NCBI GenBank assembly: GCA_025455015.1
Contig: JALONI010000004.1
Span: forward strand, 62,001-126,000
Direction of reading: 5' to 3'
From: Cyclobacteriaceae bacterium
GTDB taxonomy: Bacteria > Bacteroidota > Bacteroidia > Cytophagales > Cyclobacteriaceae
Length of the DNA stretch: 64,000 nt
A program made the position numbers and the translations under genes. Each line of letters starts with the position of its first letter. The first letter of the stretch is position 1. Positions 32,133 to 41,661 of this stretch are shown one piece after another. The notes below the pieces were generated by a model. That model saw nothing but the letters and a program-made list of their open reading frames with translations, was not told the DNA's origin and did no database searches.

Positions 32133-33061
32133 CCGGGCTGCGCGGTCACAACCGAAACATTGCGTTTCAACCCGCGGAGTTTGCTGCGTTGTAAGGCCGA
32201 CTTGCCAAAACGCTTTGTAAACACTTCTTGTGTGATTTCCTGCCACTCGCGTGTGGTCATGGCTTGAAATTCGGCTGAAGGCTCAAACCGGGGTTCTTGA
32301 TGCGGCTTGGCAAAGCGATTCCACGGGCATACATCCTGGCAGATATCGCACCCAAAAATCCAATTCTCAAACTTGCCGGCTGCGCTTGCCGGTATTTCCT
32401 CTTTCAATTCGATGGTGAAGTACGAGATGCACCGGCTTCCGTCTACGACATACGGCTCGGGAATCGCCTGGGTGGGGCAGGCGTCCATGCATGCGGTGCA
32501 GGTGCCACAGTAGTCTTGGATGGGCCCGTCCGGTACCAGCTCCAGGTCAAGGATTAGTTCGGCCAAAAAAAAGAAACTGCCCATCTGGCGGTTAAGCAGC
32601 AATGAATTTTTGCCAATCCACCCTTGGCCGCTGCGCTGGGCCCAGGCCCGTTCCATGACCGGGGCCGAGTCGACAAAGGCGCGCCCCTCGATGGCACCGA
32701 TCTGTTCGCGCATACGGCTGAGCAGCGTCTGTAATTTTTCTTTGACCACCACATGGTAGTCTTCGCCATAGGCATATTTGGCCACTTTTAGCTCGTGGGT
32801 GGCGGCCAAATCGTTTGCCGGAAAGTAGTTGTAGCCCAACGTGATGACCGACTGAGCTCCTGGTACCAGCAGTCGGGGGTCCAAACGTTTATCGAAATGA
32901 TTTTCGAGGTAGCGCATGGTGCCGTGGTAGCCACGTTGTAGCCATTCTTCCAGGCGAGGTGCCTCTTGGTCTAAAAATTCCGCTTTGGAGATGCCGCAAA
33001 AACTGAAACCGATTTCCCGTGCCAGGGATTTGATCAACGCGGTGCGGTCGCTAACCAACAC
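32129..33061 (-). CDS. queG: Epoxyqueuosine reductase QueG
   Basis: The 310-residue enzyme performs the last step of queuosine synthesis in tRNA, reducing epoxyqueuosine with cobalamin and two 4Fe-4S clusters. Cluster motifs are [13 protein letters not shown] (about residues 182-194) and [11 protein letters not shown] (about 234-244). The catalytic Asp and cobalamin-binding segment lie in [20 protein letters not shown] (about 125-144). The only start available after the upstream stop is GTG 33061 (or TTG 33058). It follows DUF4926 by 2 bp. Confidence 0.95.
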   Translation of the reverse strand: MLVSDRTALIKSLAREIGFSFCGISKAEFLDQEAPRLEEWLQRGYHGTMRYLENHFDKRLDPRLLVPGAQSVITLGYNYFPANDLAATHELKVAKYAYGEDYHVVVKEKLQTLLSRMREQIGAIEGRAFVDSAPVMERAWAQRSGQGWIGKNSLLLNRQMGSFFFLAELILDLELVPDGPIQDYCGTCTACMDACPTQAIPEPYVVDGSRCISYFTIELKEEIPASAAGKFENWIFGCDICQDVCPWNRFAKPHQEPRFEPSAEFQAMTTREWQEITQEVFTKRFGKSALQRSKLRGLKRNVSVVTAQPG

Positions 33062-33063
33062 AG

Positions 33064-33270
33064 CTAAGCTTTTTCAAGTTCAAAGTGCAAAACCATCAAG
33101 TCCTTTTCTCCCAATGTTTCAATGGACAACGTCTCACCGGTTTTTGCATCAATAAACTCTACCTCATAGGCATTGTCATCCAATTGCTCCACAATGGTTC
33201 CAACCTGACCTTTTATGAGGTGGTGCTCGGGAATGTCGCTCAACAACGCTACTGTATCAAGAATTTTCAT
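33064..33270 (-). CDS. DUF4926 small protein
   Basis: The 68-residue protein shows the DUF4926 pattern: [38 protein letters not shown] and GETLSIETL. It is a small beta-barrel-like (SH3-like) cytoplasmic protein. DUF4926 genes commonly sit next to DUF6883 genes, and the pair has the look of a toxin-antitoxin or immunity pair, though this is not established. Here it is intact, 4 bp downstream of a frameshifted DUF6883 gene. Confidence 0.85.
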   Translation of the reverse strand: MKILDTVALLSDIPEHHLIKGQVGTIVEQLDDNAYEVEFIDAKTGETLSIETLGEKDLMVLHFELEKA

Positions 33271-33274
33271 GCCC

Positions 33275-33608
33275 TCAAATTATGTATGCCGAAATCAGCC
33301 GAGGCCGTACCGAGTCTTTCGAAACGATCCAGACCGTTCGCACCACAGCGGCCTTGTCAAAGTTAATAATTTTTATATCCGGCCACGTGACGTGTTCCAT
33401 AAGGGTCCGTTTTAGTGGCAACCGGGGAAGTGTTTTTGCTGCCGTCAATGATTTGCTGCTTTAACCAATTGGCATCATGCCGGGTCAATCGTAATGTTTG
33501 ATGGAACCGCCTTGCTTTATGTTTGCCTAGCGGATGATCCGGATTCAAACAGTAATCGCGTAGTTTTGAGATATCAATAACACCGGTGGAAAAATCGGGC
33601 CTGCCCAT
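33275..33608 (-). pseudogene. DUF6883 gene broken by a single-base frameshift
   Basis: From ATG 33608 the frame encodes MGRPDFSTGVIDISKLRDYC and HKARRFHQTL, the N-terminal half of DUF6883, and stops at 33363 with an unrelated tail. The next frame continues with DIKIINFDKAAVVRTVWIV and RPRLISAYII and stops at 33275, exactly the family's C-terminal half. Removing one G of the GTGGCC at about 33381-33386 restores a 110-residue ORF. It is therefore a recent frameshift, a sequencing error or a programmed site. TTG 33626, overlapping ruvB's stop, is an alternative start. Confidence 0.8.
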
Positions 33609-33622
33609 GGTGGCAAAAACAG

Positions 33623-34654
33623 TCAATTAAATAACCCCGCGGCCCGGCTGGGAGGTGGCGGTACCTTCAGGTGTTTGTAGGCACGCTCGGTGCATTCGCG
33701 CCCACGCGAGGTGCGCTTGATGTATCCTTCCTGTATCAAAAACGGCTCGTACACTTCTTCAATGGTTTCGGCTTCCTCACCCACCGCGGTGGCAATCGTG
33801 GTAAGCCCCACGGGCCCACCCTTGAATTTATCAATGATGGTCATCAAGATTCGGTTGTCCATGTCGTCCAGGCCGTTAACGTCAACATCCAATGCCGCCA
33901 ATGCCAGTTGGGCAATTTTCAGGTTGATGTTTCCATCCCCTTTGATTTGCGCAAAGTCGCGCGTGCGCCTGAGCAAGTTGTTGGCAATGCGTGGTGTGCC
34001 GCGGCTTCTGCGGGCTATTTCAAAGGCTGCTTCCTCTGCGATGGGAGTGTTTAAAATACCGGCCGACCGCTTAACGATGGTGGACAGCAGGGTGGCATCG
34101 TAGTATTCCAATCGGGCATTGATGCCAAAACGTGCGCGCAAGGGCGAAGTCAACAGTCCCGCGCGCGTGGTAGCCCCGATCAGCGTGAATGGGTTGAGAC
34201 TGATCTGCACCGAACGCGCATTGGGTCCGGAATCCAACATGATGTCGATGCGGAAGTCCTCCATGGCGGAATACAGGTACTCTTCCACAATGGGATTGAG
34301 GCGATGTATTTCATCGATAAACAATACATCGTTGGGCTCCAGGTTGGTCAATAGGCCGGCCAGGTCGCTGGGTTTGTCCAGCACGGGGCCAGAGGTGATT
34401 TTGATGGTCGAACCCAGTTCCTGGGCGATGATGAACGACAGCGTGGTTTTGCCCAACCCGGGAGGGCCGTGCAGCAAGACGTGGTCCAGCGATTCGGCCC
34501 GCTGCTTGGCCGCTTGTACAAACACTTTGATATTATCCACCACTTTGTGCTGTCCGGTAAAGTCGGAAAACGACAACGGACGCAGGGCCCTTTCCACGTC
34601 TTTTTCCGAAGCACCCAGGTTTTCGTCATCCGCACGCAAGTAGTCTTCACGCAT
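33623..34654 (-). CDS. ruvB: Holliday junction branch migration helicase RuvB
   Basis: The 343-residue AAA+ ATPase drives branch migration with RuvA during recombination. Walker [10 protein letters not shown] (about residues 64-72), Walker [11 protein letters not shown] (about 115-124), sensor 1 [11 protein letters not shown] (about 158) and the C-terminal winged helix ([20 protein letters not shown], about 305-325) are all in place. Length is normal. It is transcribed toward the DUF6883 and DUF4926 genes and queG, which may form an operon with it. Confidence 0.98.
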   Translation of the reverse strand: MREDYLRADDENLGASEKDVERALRPLSFSDFTGQHKVVDNIKVFVQAAKQRAESLDHVLLHGPPGLGKTTLSFIIAQELGSTIKITSGPVLDKPSDLAGLLTNLEPNDVLFIDEIHRLNPIVEEYLYSAMEDFRIDIMLDSGPNARSVQISLNPFTLIGATTRAGLLTSPLRARFGINARLEYYDATLLSTIVKRSAGILNTPIAEEAAFEIARRSRGTPRIANNLLRRTRDFAQIKGDGNINLKIAQLALAALDVDVNGLDDMDNRILMTIIDKFKGGPVGLTTIATAVGEEAETIEEVYEPFLIQEGYIKRTSRGRECTERAYKHLKVPPPPSRAAGLFN

Positions 34655-34819
34655 CGTAATAAAAATTGCCTTGCAAGGTACTCAAATTGGCGGTTCGCAC
34701 GGGGTGCCGCGACCTCGGGGCTCCACGGGGGCCTCGCGAAGTTTTGCCTTGGCGGCAAATAATTGGTCGTTCGTATTTCGAAGCTAGCGCAAGCCACCTA
34801 AATTGCAACACTTTTGCCC

Positions 34820-35851
34820 ATGAGCAACCGCGTCAAGAACTCCCTCTATTCCATCGTGTTGGTGGCAGCCGTAGCCATCGTTTGGTGGTGGCGCAACCGG
34901 GGCGAGGAGGGGCCCATTCGCATAGAAGGTGCCACCATGGGCACCACGTATAACATCACCTACTTTGATAACCAAGGGCGTGATTTCAAACCGGCTGTCG
35001 ACTCGCTGCTGGCGGTGGTCAACCAAGCCATCAACACGTACGACATCGAGTCGGAGATTTCGCGGTTTAACCAGGCGGAGAGGGGGTTGCGGCTCTCGTT
35101 GCCCTACCTTTTACCTCCGTTGCGCAAAGCACAAGAGATCGCCCTGGCTACCCAGGGTGCCTTTGACCCTACCGTGATGCCCTTGGTGAACCACTGGGGC
35201 TTTGGTTACCAGAAAGCAACACGACCGGACAGCTCAAAATTGGATTCCATACGGGCCTTTGTCGGTTTTGAGAAGATTCAATTCAGCCCGGACAGCCTTT
35301 GGAAGAGCGACCCACGCGTACAATTGGATTTTGGCGGCATCGGCCAGGGTTATGGGGCCGATGTGGTCACAGCCTTTCTGCGCCAGAAGGGCATCGCCAA
35401 CATGCTGGTAGAAATTGGTGGGGAGGGCATGGCCGTTGGCATCAATCTGTCTTCGGGCAAGCCGTGGGAGATTGGCATTTTGGATCCCAACTCCACGCGT
35501 GACTCGTTGTTTTTCAAAGCGTATGTGGCCTTGGAAAACCAATCGTTCACCACCTCAGGCAACTACTTCAACTACCGGGTGGTGGATGGCAAAAAATACT
35601 CTCATACCATCCATCCCCAAACGGGCTTTCCGGTGGAGCACTCGCTGCTTAGCGCCTCGGTGTTCGCTCAAGATGCCACCACGGCCGATGGGTGGGCTAC
35701 GGCCCTGATGGTGATGGGAACGGAGAAAGCCATTGCCAAAGTGAAGGCGACCCCTTCGCTGGAGGCATTCTTGATTTATTCCGACAGCACCGGCAGGCTA
35801 CGCACCTTTGCCACCGAAAAAATATCCTCTCGTCTGAAAATTAATCCGTAG
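34820..35851 (+). CDS. apbE: FAD:protein FMN transferase (ApbE)
   Basis: The 343-residue protein starts at ATG 34820 and has an N-terminal membrane anchor (about residues 8-25), so it faces the periplasm. ApbE motifs: GATMGTTYNITY (about 37-48), DFGGIGQGYGADVV (about 172-185), MLVEIGGEGMAVG, and the Mg/FAD site HTIHPQTGFP with ASVFAQDATTADGWATALMV (about 282-301). It attaches FMN covalently to Thr or Ser of flavoproteins such as RnfG/NqrB/NqrC or NosR. None of these targets lies in the window. Confidence 0.95.
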   Translation: MSNRVKNSLYSIVLVAAVAIVWWWRNRGEEGPIRIEGATMGTTYNITYFDNQGRDFKPAVDSLLAVVNQAINTYDIESEISRFNQAERGLRLSLPYLLPPLRKAQEIALATQGAFDPTVMPLVNHWGFGYQKATRPDSSKLDSIRAFVGFEKIQFSPDSLWKSDPRVQLDFGGIGQGYGADVVTAFLRQKGIANMLVEIGGEGMAVGINLSSGKPWEIGILDPNSTRDSLFFKAYVALENQSFTTSGNYFNYRVVDGKKYSHTIHPQTGFPVEHSLLSASVFAQDATTADGWATALMVMGTEKAIAKVKATPSLEAFLIYSDSTGRLRTFATEKISSRLKINP

Positions 35852-35871
35852 GCAATCTTGTTGTTCCCGGC

Positions 35872-36612
35872 ATGCTGTTAAAACTTTCCGTACTCTTTCT
35901 CACACCGCTTGTTTCGGGGTTGTTGATCTATTTGCTGCCCAAAGGCCGAAAGCAAAGCTTCCGGCTGTTGCTGGTTTTTGCGGGCTCGTACCTGTTTGCC
36001 ATTACCATCACCCACATCCTTCCCGAGCTTTACGTAAGCCATGGCGAGGTACACGGCATCGGGGTGTTTGTTCTGCTCGGTTTTTTCTTGCAGCAGGTGC
36101 TCGAGTATTTTTCGGCCGGGGTCGAACATGGGCACATCCATGCACACGAAGGGCATGCCCACAAGCCGTTGTCGTCCATCATGTTATTGGTGGCCCTGTG
36201 CATTCATGCTTTTTTAGAGGGCGGCTTGCTGGCCCAACCGGCTACCATGGGGCCGGTGTATGACCTGAACGCGATTTTGTTGGGTATCGTGTTGCATCGG
36301 GCCCCGGCAGCCTTTGCGCTGATGGCTGTGCTTACTGCGCAATTGGGCACACGTAAATTGGCCACCCTGTACCTGCTGGTGTTTTCGGTAGCCGCGCCTG
36401 TGGGCCTGCTGATCAGCACGTATTTTGTAGAGACCTCGGTACTGTCTGAAAATGGCCTGATGTATTTGTATGCGCTGGTGAGCGGCAATTTTTTACATAT
36501 CTCAACGACCATCGTTTTTGAGAGCAGCCCCGATCACCGGTTTAATGCACGCAAACTGGCCGTGGCCATGGCCGGGGCCGCCAGCGCGCTGGCCATCGAG
36601 TATGTGGTTTGA
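35872..36612 (+). CDS. ZIP-family metal transporter
   Basis: The 246-residue protein has about eight membrane segments. A histidine-rich loop between segments three and four (EHGHIHAHEGHAHK, about residues 83-96) and conserved metal residues in segment four (CIHAFLEGG, about 110-118) and five (IVLHRAPAAFAL, about 141-152) mark it as a ZIP protein. ZIP carriers bring Zn, Fe or Mn into the cytoplasm. It follows apbE by 20 bp on the same strand and may be co-transcribed. The substrate is not determined. Confidence 0.9.
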   Translation: MLLKLSVLFLTPLVSGLLIYLLPKGRKQSFRLLLVFAGSYLFAITITHILPELYVSHGEVHGIGVFVLLGFFLQQVLEYFSAGVEHGHIHAHEGHAHKPLSSIMLLVALCIHAFLEGGLLAQPATMGPVYDLNAILLGIVLHRAPAAFALMAVLTAQLGTRKLATLYLLVFSVAAPVGLLISTYFVETSVLSENGLMYLYALVSGNFLHISTTIVFESSPDHRFNARKLAVAMAGAASALAIEYVV

Positions 36613-36638
36613 TTTTCGCACGTACCCCCGTACCTTTC
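36609..36638 (+). promoter_or_regulatory. Predicted promoter of acs
   Basis: TTG at 36609-36611 and TACCTTTC at 36631-36638 (7 of 8 matches to TAnnTTTG) with a 19-base spacer give a Bacteroidota-type promoter. The start is expected about 18 bases before the acs ATG at 36661. Confidence 0.55.
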
Positions 36639-36660
36639 TTCGCTAAAAGAACGTACGGTT

Positions 36661-38577
36661 ATGTCGGCAATTCATTCTTGGCAATCTTACCAATCGGCTT
36701 ATCAACGCAGTGTAGAGGCCCCCGAGTCTTTTTGGGATTCGGTCGCCAGCGAGCTGGTGTGGCATCAACGCTGGACGCAAACCTTGAAGTGGGACTTTCA
36801 GACTCCCGAGGTGAAGTGGTTCCTGAACGGGAAAATGAACATCACCGAGAATTGCATCGACCGGCATTTGCCCCACCGCGCCCGGCAAACCGCCCTCATT
36901 TGGGAACCCAACGATCCCGCCAAGGAAGCCAGGCACATTACCTATCAGCAGTTGCATGACGAAGTATGCCGGGTGGCCCAGGCGTTGCGGTCTTGGGGTG
37001 TCAAAAAGGGCGACCGCGTATGCATTTACATGCCCATGGTTCCGGAGTTGGCCTATGCCGTGCTCGGTTGCGCGCGGGTAGGGGCCGTGCACTCAGTGGT
37101 GTTTGCAGGCTTTTCGGCCGGCTCGTTGGCCGACCGCATCAATGACTCGGGTTGCAACGTGGTGCTGACGGCAGACGGTGCCTACCGGGGCGATAAAGTC
37201 ATCGACCTTAAAGCCATCGTAGATCAAGCCTTGGAAAAGACGCCCACCGTTAAAACGTGTGTAGTGCTCAAGCATACGCACGGGCCCGTGGTCTTGAAAG
37301 CGGGCCGCGATGTGTGGTGGCATGACACCGTAAGCGGTATGCCCTCTGATTGTAAGGCGGAGGTCATGGATGCCGAGGACATGTTGTTTATTTTGTACAC
37401 CTCGGGCTCCACCGGCAAACCCAAAGGGATGGTGCATACCGCTGGCGGCTATATGGTGTACACCCACTACACCTTCCGTACCGTGTTCCAATACGATGCC
37501 ACGCTGGCGCACGACAAGCCCAAAAGCGGGGTGTATTGGTGTACGGCTGACATCGGCTGGATTACCGGTCACTCGTATATTTTGTACGGGCCGCTATCGG
37601 CAGGAGCCACCACGCTCCTGTTCGAGGGCGTACCCTCATGGCCCGATTGGGGTCGATTTTGGCAGGTGATTGAGCGCCATGGTGTCTCGATTTTTTATAC
37701 GGCCCCCACGGCTATCCGCTCGTTGCAGCAGGCCCCGCTTTCATTTGTTCAGAAGCATGATTTGTCTTCGCTGCGATTGTTGGGCACTGTGGGCGAGCCC
37801 ATCAACGAAGAGGCGTGGCACTGGTATCACGAGCACATTGGCAACGGCAACTGCCCCATTGTAGACACCTGGTGGCAGACAGAAACGGGTGGCTTTATGA
37901 TTTCGCCCATTGCCCACGTCACTCCGTTAAAGCCTGCTCATGCCACATTTCCTCTGCCCGGAGTTCAGCCGGTGGTCATGGATGAAAAAGGCCACGAGTT
38001 AACCGGCCACGCGGTAGAGGGACGATTGGCCATCAAGTTTCCGTGGCCTGCGATGGCCCGCACCATTTATGGCGATCATCAGCGATTCAAGGACACGTAT
38101 TTCTCCACATTTCCGGGTCTGTATTTCACGGGCGATGGCTGCAAGCGTGATGCCGAAGGAAATTATCGGATTACCGGTCGCGTGGACGATATCATCATTG
38201 TGAGCGGCCATAATTTGGGTACAGCCGAAATTGAAAGCGCCATTGATGAACACAGTGCCGTGTGCGAGTCGGCCGTGGTGGGCTATCCGCACGACATCAA
38301 GGGGCAGGCGGTGTATGCCTATGTGGTCACGTACGATGCCGTGCACGAGCCCGATCACCTGCGTGCCGAAATACGCGACCTGGTTGCAAAGATCATCGGC
38401 CCTATTGCCAAGCCCGACAAAATCCAGTTTGTCAGTGGCCTGCCCAAAACGCGCAGCGGAAAAATTATGCGAAGAATTTTGCGCAAAGTAGCCGAAGGCG
38501 ACACCTCGCAGTTGGGCGATACCACCACGTTGTTGGATCCCGCGGTGGTAGAGGAGATCAAAAGGGGAGCGATATAA
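36661..38577 (+). CDS. acs: Acetyl-CoA synthetase
   Basis: The 638-residue enzyme activates acetate to acetyl-CoA through acetyl-AMP. The adenylation motif is YTSGSTGKPKGMVHT (about residues 246-260); the acetate pocket tryptophan lies in TWWQTETGG (about 401-409). Hinge and core motifs are YFTGDGCKRDAEGNYRITGR (about 485-505) and VDDIIIVSGHNLGTAEIES. The regulatory C-terminal lysine is in LPKTRSGKIMRR (about 597-608), which protein acetylation could silence. It stands 49 bp after the ZIP gene with its own promoter. Confidence 0.97.
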   Translation: MSAIHSWQSYQSAYQRSVEAPESFWDSVASELVWHQRWTQTLKWDFQTPEVKWFLNGKMNITENCIDRHLPHRARQTALIWEPNDPAKEARHITYQQLHDEVCRVAQALRSWGVKKGDRVCIYMPMVPELAYAVLGCARVGAVHSVVFAGFSAGSLADRINDSGCNVVLTADGAYRGDKVIDLKAIVDQALEKTPTVKTCVVLKHTHGPVVLKAGRDVWWHDTVSGMPSDCKAEVMDAEDMLFILYTSGSTGKPKGMVHTAGGYMVYTHYTFRTVFQYDATLAHDKPKSGVYWCTADIGWITGHSYILYGPLSAGATTLLFEGVPSWPDWGRFWQVIERHGVSIFYTAPTAIRSLQQAPLSFVQKHDLSSLRLLGTVGEPINEEAWHWYHEHIGNGNCPIVDTWWQTETGGFMISPIAHVTPLKPAHATFPLPGVQPVVMDEKGHELTGHAVEGRLAIKFPWPAMARTIYGDHQRFKDTYFSTFPGLYFTGDGCKRDAEGNYRITGRVDDIIIVSGHNLGTAEIESAIDEHSAVCESAVVGYPHDIKGQAVYAYVVTYDAVHEPDHLRAEIRDLVAKIIGPIAKPDKIQFVSGLPKTRSGKIMRRILRKVAEGDTSQLGDTTTLLDPAVVEEIKRGAI

Positions 38578-38595
38578 GCGCAGTTTGCTAACTTT

Positions 38596-39177
38596 ATGCC
38601 GATGGAACGACTTAGCCTCATTTTTCCTCCGACCGTACAATTTAGTGACGATGAGTTGTTTGACTTTTGCGTGGCAAATGCGGGATTGGAAATTGAGCGC
38701 GATGTAAACGGAAAACTATTGATTATGTCACCTTCCGGTGGGTTTTCGGCCCAAGTTCACCTTAAAGTTTATCATCAGTTTGCAAACTGGATTTTTTCAA
38801 ATGAGTCGTTGGGCTACGGCTTTGATGCCTCCGGAGGGTTTCGTTTGCCAGATCGTTCTATGAGATCGCCTGATGCAGCGTTTGTCTCAAAGATGCGATG
38901 GGACGCGCTGTCTATTGAAGAGAAAGAGAAGTTTCCGCCACTGTGCCCCGATTTTGTAATCGAGGTTCGGTCACAAACGGATTCGTTGATACAATTAAAG
39001 GCAAAAATGGAGGACTGGCTCGCCAACGGTTGTCGATTGGCGTGGCTGATTGATCCGATTGAGAGGCAAGCATACCTGTATCGCCCCGCTGCTGAGACCG
39101 AGAGCATGGATTTTTCGTGCACTCTCTCTGGTGAGGATGTTTTACCGGGATTCGTGTTGGACCTCAAGAAAATCTAA
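38596..39177 (+). CDS. Uma2-family (DUF820) PD-(D/E)XK nuclease-like protein
   Basis: The 193-residue protein is a Uma2/DUF820 protein, a restriction-endonuclease-like fold found in many copies in cyanobacteria and sporadically elsewhere. The catalytic pattern is visible as MRSPDAAFVSKMRW (about residues 91-104, D), CPDFVIEVRSQTDSL (about 117-131, D-x-x-x-E-V) and the following Lys of KAKMEDWLANGC. Its biological role is unknown. The gene is 18 bp after acs. It is probably accessory and horizontally mobile. Confidence 0.88.
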   Translation: MPMERLSLIFPPTVQFSDDELFDFCVANAGLEIERDVNGKLLIMSPSGGFSAQVHLKVYHQFANWIFSNESLGYGFDASGGFRLPDRSMRSPDAAFVSKMRWDALSIEEKEKFPPLCPDFVIEVRSQTDSLIQLKAKMEDWLANGCRLAWLIDPIERQAYLYRPAAETESMDFSCTLSGEDVLPGFVLDLKKI

Positions 39178-39284
39178 ATCAGGGTTGGTTGTCGCCCACG
39201 TTGCGACAGCATTTGTTTGTCGCCAACCTATCGTAAAATAGGCGATGCGCCTCGCGCCAGGGAGTTTTGTCACTCGCGGCAAAG

Positions 39285-41552
39285 CTATTTTTCCCGCCCC
39301 TGTGCATCCACCACGGCAATGGCGGCTATGTTCACAATCTCCCGGATGCTACTGCCCAATTGCAGCACGTGCACGGGCTTATTCATGCCCATAAGGATAG
39401 GTCCGATGTTTTCGGCACCGCCTATTTCAAGCATGAGTTTGTAGGCGATATTGCCCGCAGCTAGGTTAGGGAAGATGAGCGTGTTGGCACCCGTTTTCGC
39501 CAAGGCACTAAACGGATAGGTTTCCTGCTGGATCTCGGTATTCAGTGCCACATTGGCCTGAATGTCTCCATCAATCACCAAGTCGGGGAATTTCGCTTTC
39601 GCCAGCCGTACTGCTTCGCGGGTTTTGGAGGGAATTTCTCCTTTGCTGCTGCCAAAATTGGAATAGGAGAGCACGGCTACGCGCGGCTCAATGCCAAAGA
39701 AGCGCGCGCCACGGGCCGTAAGCCCGATGATCTCCACCAGGTCGTTGGCATCGGGCTCTACGTTTACGGTGCAATCGGCAAAAAAGTAATTGCCTTTTTT
39801 GTTCATGATCACGTACATGCCCGCTACCCGATTGACCCCCGGGGCGGTGCCAATGATTTGCAACGCAGGCAGAATGGTTTTGGGGTAGTCTTTCGTCAGT
39901 CCGGACACCATCGCGTCAGCGTCTCCATGCTCCACCATCATGGCGGCATAGTAGTTGCGGTCTTGCAGCAGCTTCAAACAGTCTTTGAATGCCAGCCCTT
40001 TTCGCTGGCGTTTTTTGTACAGCACTTCGGCATACTTTTCTACCAGCTCTTTTTCTTCGCGCGGGTAGATGATGGGGCAGTCGGCCAGATCAAGCCGATG
40101 TTCTTCCATCAACTTCTGAATTTCTTCCTTGTTGCCCAGCAGGATGGGATGGGCGATCCCTTCGTCTTTCAGGATCTGCGCAGCCTTGAGTATCTTATGA
40201 TGATTGGCCTCGGCAAAGACCACGCGCTTGGGATTCTTCTGCGCGCTTTCAATGATTTGCGAGATGAGTTTTTCATCGATGCCAATTCTGCGCTGCAAGG
40301 CTACGTGATACGCACCCCAGTCAGTGATTGGCTGCGCGGCCATACCGGAGTCCATGGCTGCCTTTGCTACGGCCGGAGAAACCGTAGTAATCAACCGCGG
40401 GTCCATCGGCTTGGGGATCAGGTAATCCCTTCCAAACTCAAGCTTGTCAATGCCATAGGCTTTCTTCACACTGTCGGGCACAGGCTCTTTGGTGAGGGCC
40501 GCCAGCGCCTGTACGGCCGCCAGTTTCATGGCTTCGTTGATTTCAGTGGCGCGTACGTCCAGTGCTCCGCGGAAGATGTAGGGAAAGCCAAGTACGTTGT
40601 TCACTTGGTTCGGATGGTCGCTGCGGCCGGTGGCCATGATGATGTCCGGGCGCGTTCGTTTGGCCAGGTCGTAGTTGATTTCCGGAGTCGGGTTTGCCAG
40701 CGCAAACACGATGGGGTCGTTGGCCATGCCCAGGATGTCTGCGGGGGTGAGGATGTCGGCCACCGAAAGGCCCACGAACACATCGGCCCCGCGGATGGCT
40801 TCTTGCAGCGTGGTGATGTTGCGCGAGGTGGCAAATTCTTTTTTGGTGTCATCGAGGTGGGTGCGCGAGGTGGTGATAACGCCTTTGCTATCGCACATAA
40901 TCAGGTTCTCTTTCTTCAGCCCTAACGCGAGGTACAACCGCGAACACGATACGGCCGCGGCACCGGCTCCGTTCACCACCAATATGACTTCTTCCATCTT
41001 TTTGCCGATCAATGTCAACGCATTCAACAACGCAGCGGATGAAATAATGGCCGTACCGTGTTGGTCATCGTGCATGATGGGGATGGTCATCTTCTCGCGC
41101 AGGGTGGCTTCAATCTTAAAGCATTCCGGTGCCTTGATGTCCTCGAGGTTGATGCCGCCAAACGTGGGTTCGAGCGACTTGACGATTTTGATGAATTCGT
41201 CCGGATCTTCTTCGTTGATCTCAATGTCAAAGCTGTCGATGCCGGCATATTTTTTGAACAGCACGGCCTTTCCTTCCATCACGGGTTTAGCCGCATCGGG
41301 GCCAATGTTTCCCAAACCCAAGACGGCCGTGCCATTGGAAATGACCGCGACCAGATTTCCTTTGCTGGTATATTTGTAAACGTTCTCCTTGTTGGCGGCA
41401 ATTTCTTTGCAGGGCTCGGCTACGCCAGGGGAATAAGCCAATGCCAAGTCCAGTTGCGTGGCCAGGGGCTTGGTGGGCTGTACTTCCACCTTGCCGGGCT
41501 GTCCTTGCTGGTGATAATTGAGTGCGTCTTCTCTCCGGATTTTCAGTGACAT
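39285..41552 (-). CDS. maeB: NADP-dependent malic enzyme with phosphotransacetylase-like domain
   Basis: ATG 41552 (MSLKIRREDALNYH) gives 755 residues, the normal length for MaeB. The N-terminal malic enzyme unit (about residues 1-425) contains AYSPGVAEPCKEIA, GNIGPDAAKPVMEGKAVLFK and the dinucleotide site VVNGAGAAAVSC (about 187-198). The C-terminal half (about 430-755) resembles phosphotransacetylase, ending with the LGSSIREIVNIAAIAV segment, and serves as an acetyl-CoA-sensing regulatory domain. The enzyme converts malate to pyruvate with NADPH. It converges on the acs-Uma2 transcript. Confidence 0.96.
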   Translation of the reverse strand: MSLKIRREDALNYHQQGQPGKVEVQPTKPLATQLDLALAYSPGVAEPCKEIAANKENVYKYTSKGNLVAVISNGTAVLGLGNIGPDAAKPVMEGKAVLFKKYAGIDSFDIEINEEDPDEFIKIVKSLEPTFGGINLEDIKAPECFKIEATLREKMTIPIMHDDQHGTAIISSAALLNALTLIGKKMEEVILVVNGAGAAAVSCSRLYLALGLKKENLIMCDSKGVITTSRTHLDDTKKEFATSRNITTLQEAIRGADVFVGLSVADILTPADILGMANDPIVFALANPTPEINYDLAKRTRPDIIMATGRSDHPNQVNNVLGFPYIFRGALDVRATEINEAMKLAAVQALAALTKEPVPDSVKKAYGIDKLEFGRDYLIPKPMDPRLITTVSPAVAKAAMDSGMAAQPITDWGAYHVALQRRIGIDEKLISQIIESAQKNPKRVVFAEANHHKILKAAQILKDEGIAHPILLGNKEEIQKLMEEHRLDLADCPIIYPREEKELVEKYAEVLYKKRQRKGLAFKDCLKLLQDRNYYAAMMVEHGDADAMVSGLTKDYPKTILPALQIIGTAPGVNRVAGMYVIMNKKGNYFFADCTVNVEPDANDLVEIIGLTARGARFFGIEPRVAVLSYSNFGSSKGEIPSKTREAVRLAKAKFPDLVIDGDIQANVALNTEIQQETYPFSALAKTGANTLIFPNLAAGNIAYKLMLEIGGAENIGPILMGMNKPVHVLQLGSSIREIVNIAAIAVVDAQGREK

Positions 41553-41661
41553 GTGAAACAATTGAATGGGGCAAGTTACTGTGCGCCACACAGCTTCGGA
41601 AATTTTTCGGGCTGTTATTTGGGGCGTGGAGGCCTGCCGTCCGCACCTCTTGGGTGCTGCC

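Noticed and set aside
39858-40925. 355-codon plus-strand reading frame
   Set aside because: It lies opposite maeB and its sequence has no family features; the maeB frame has complete motifs over the same bases.
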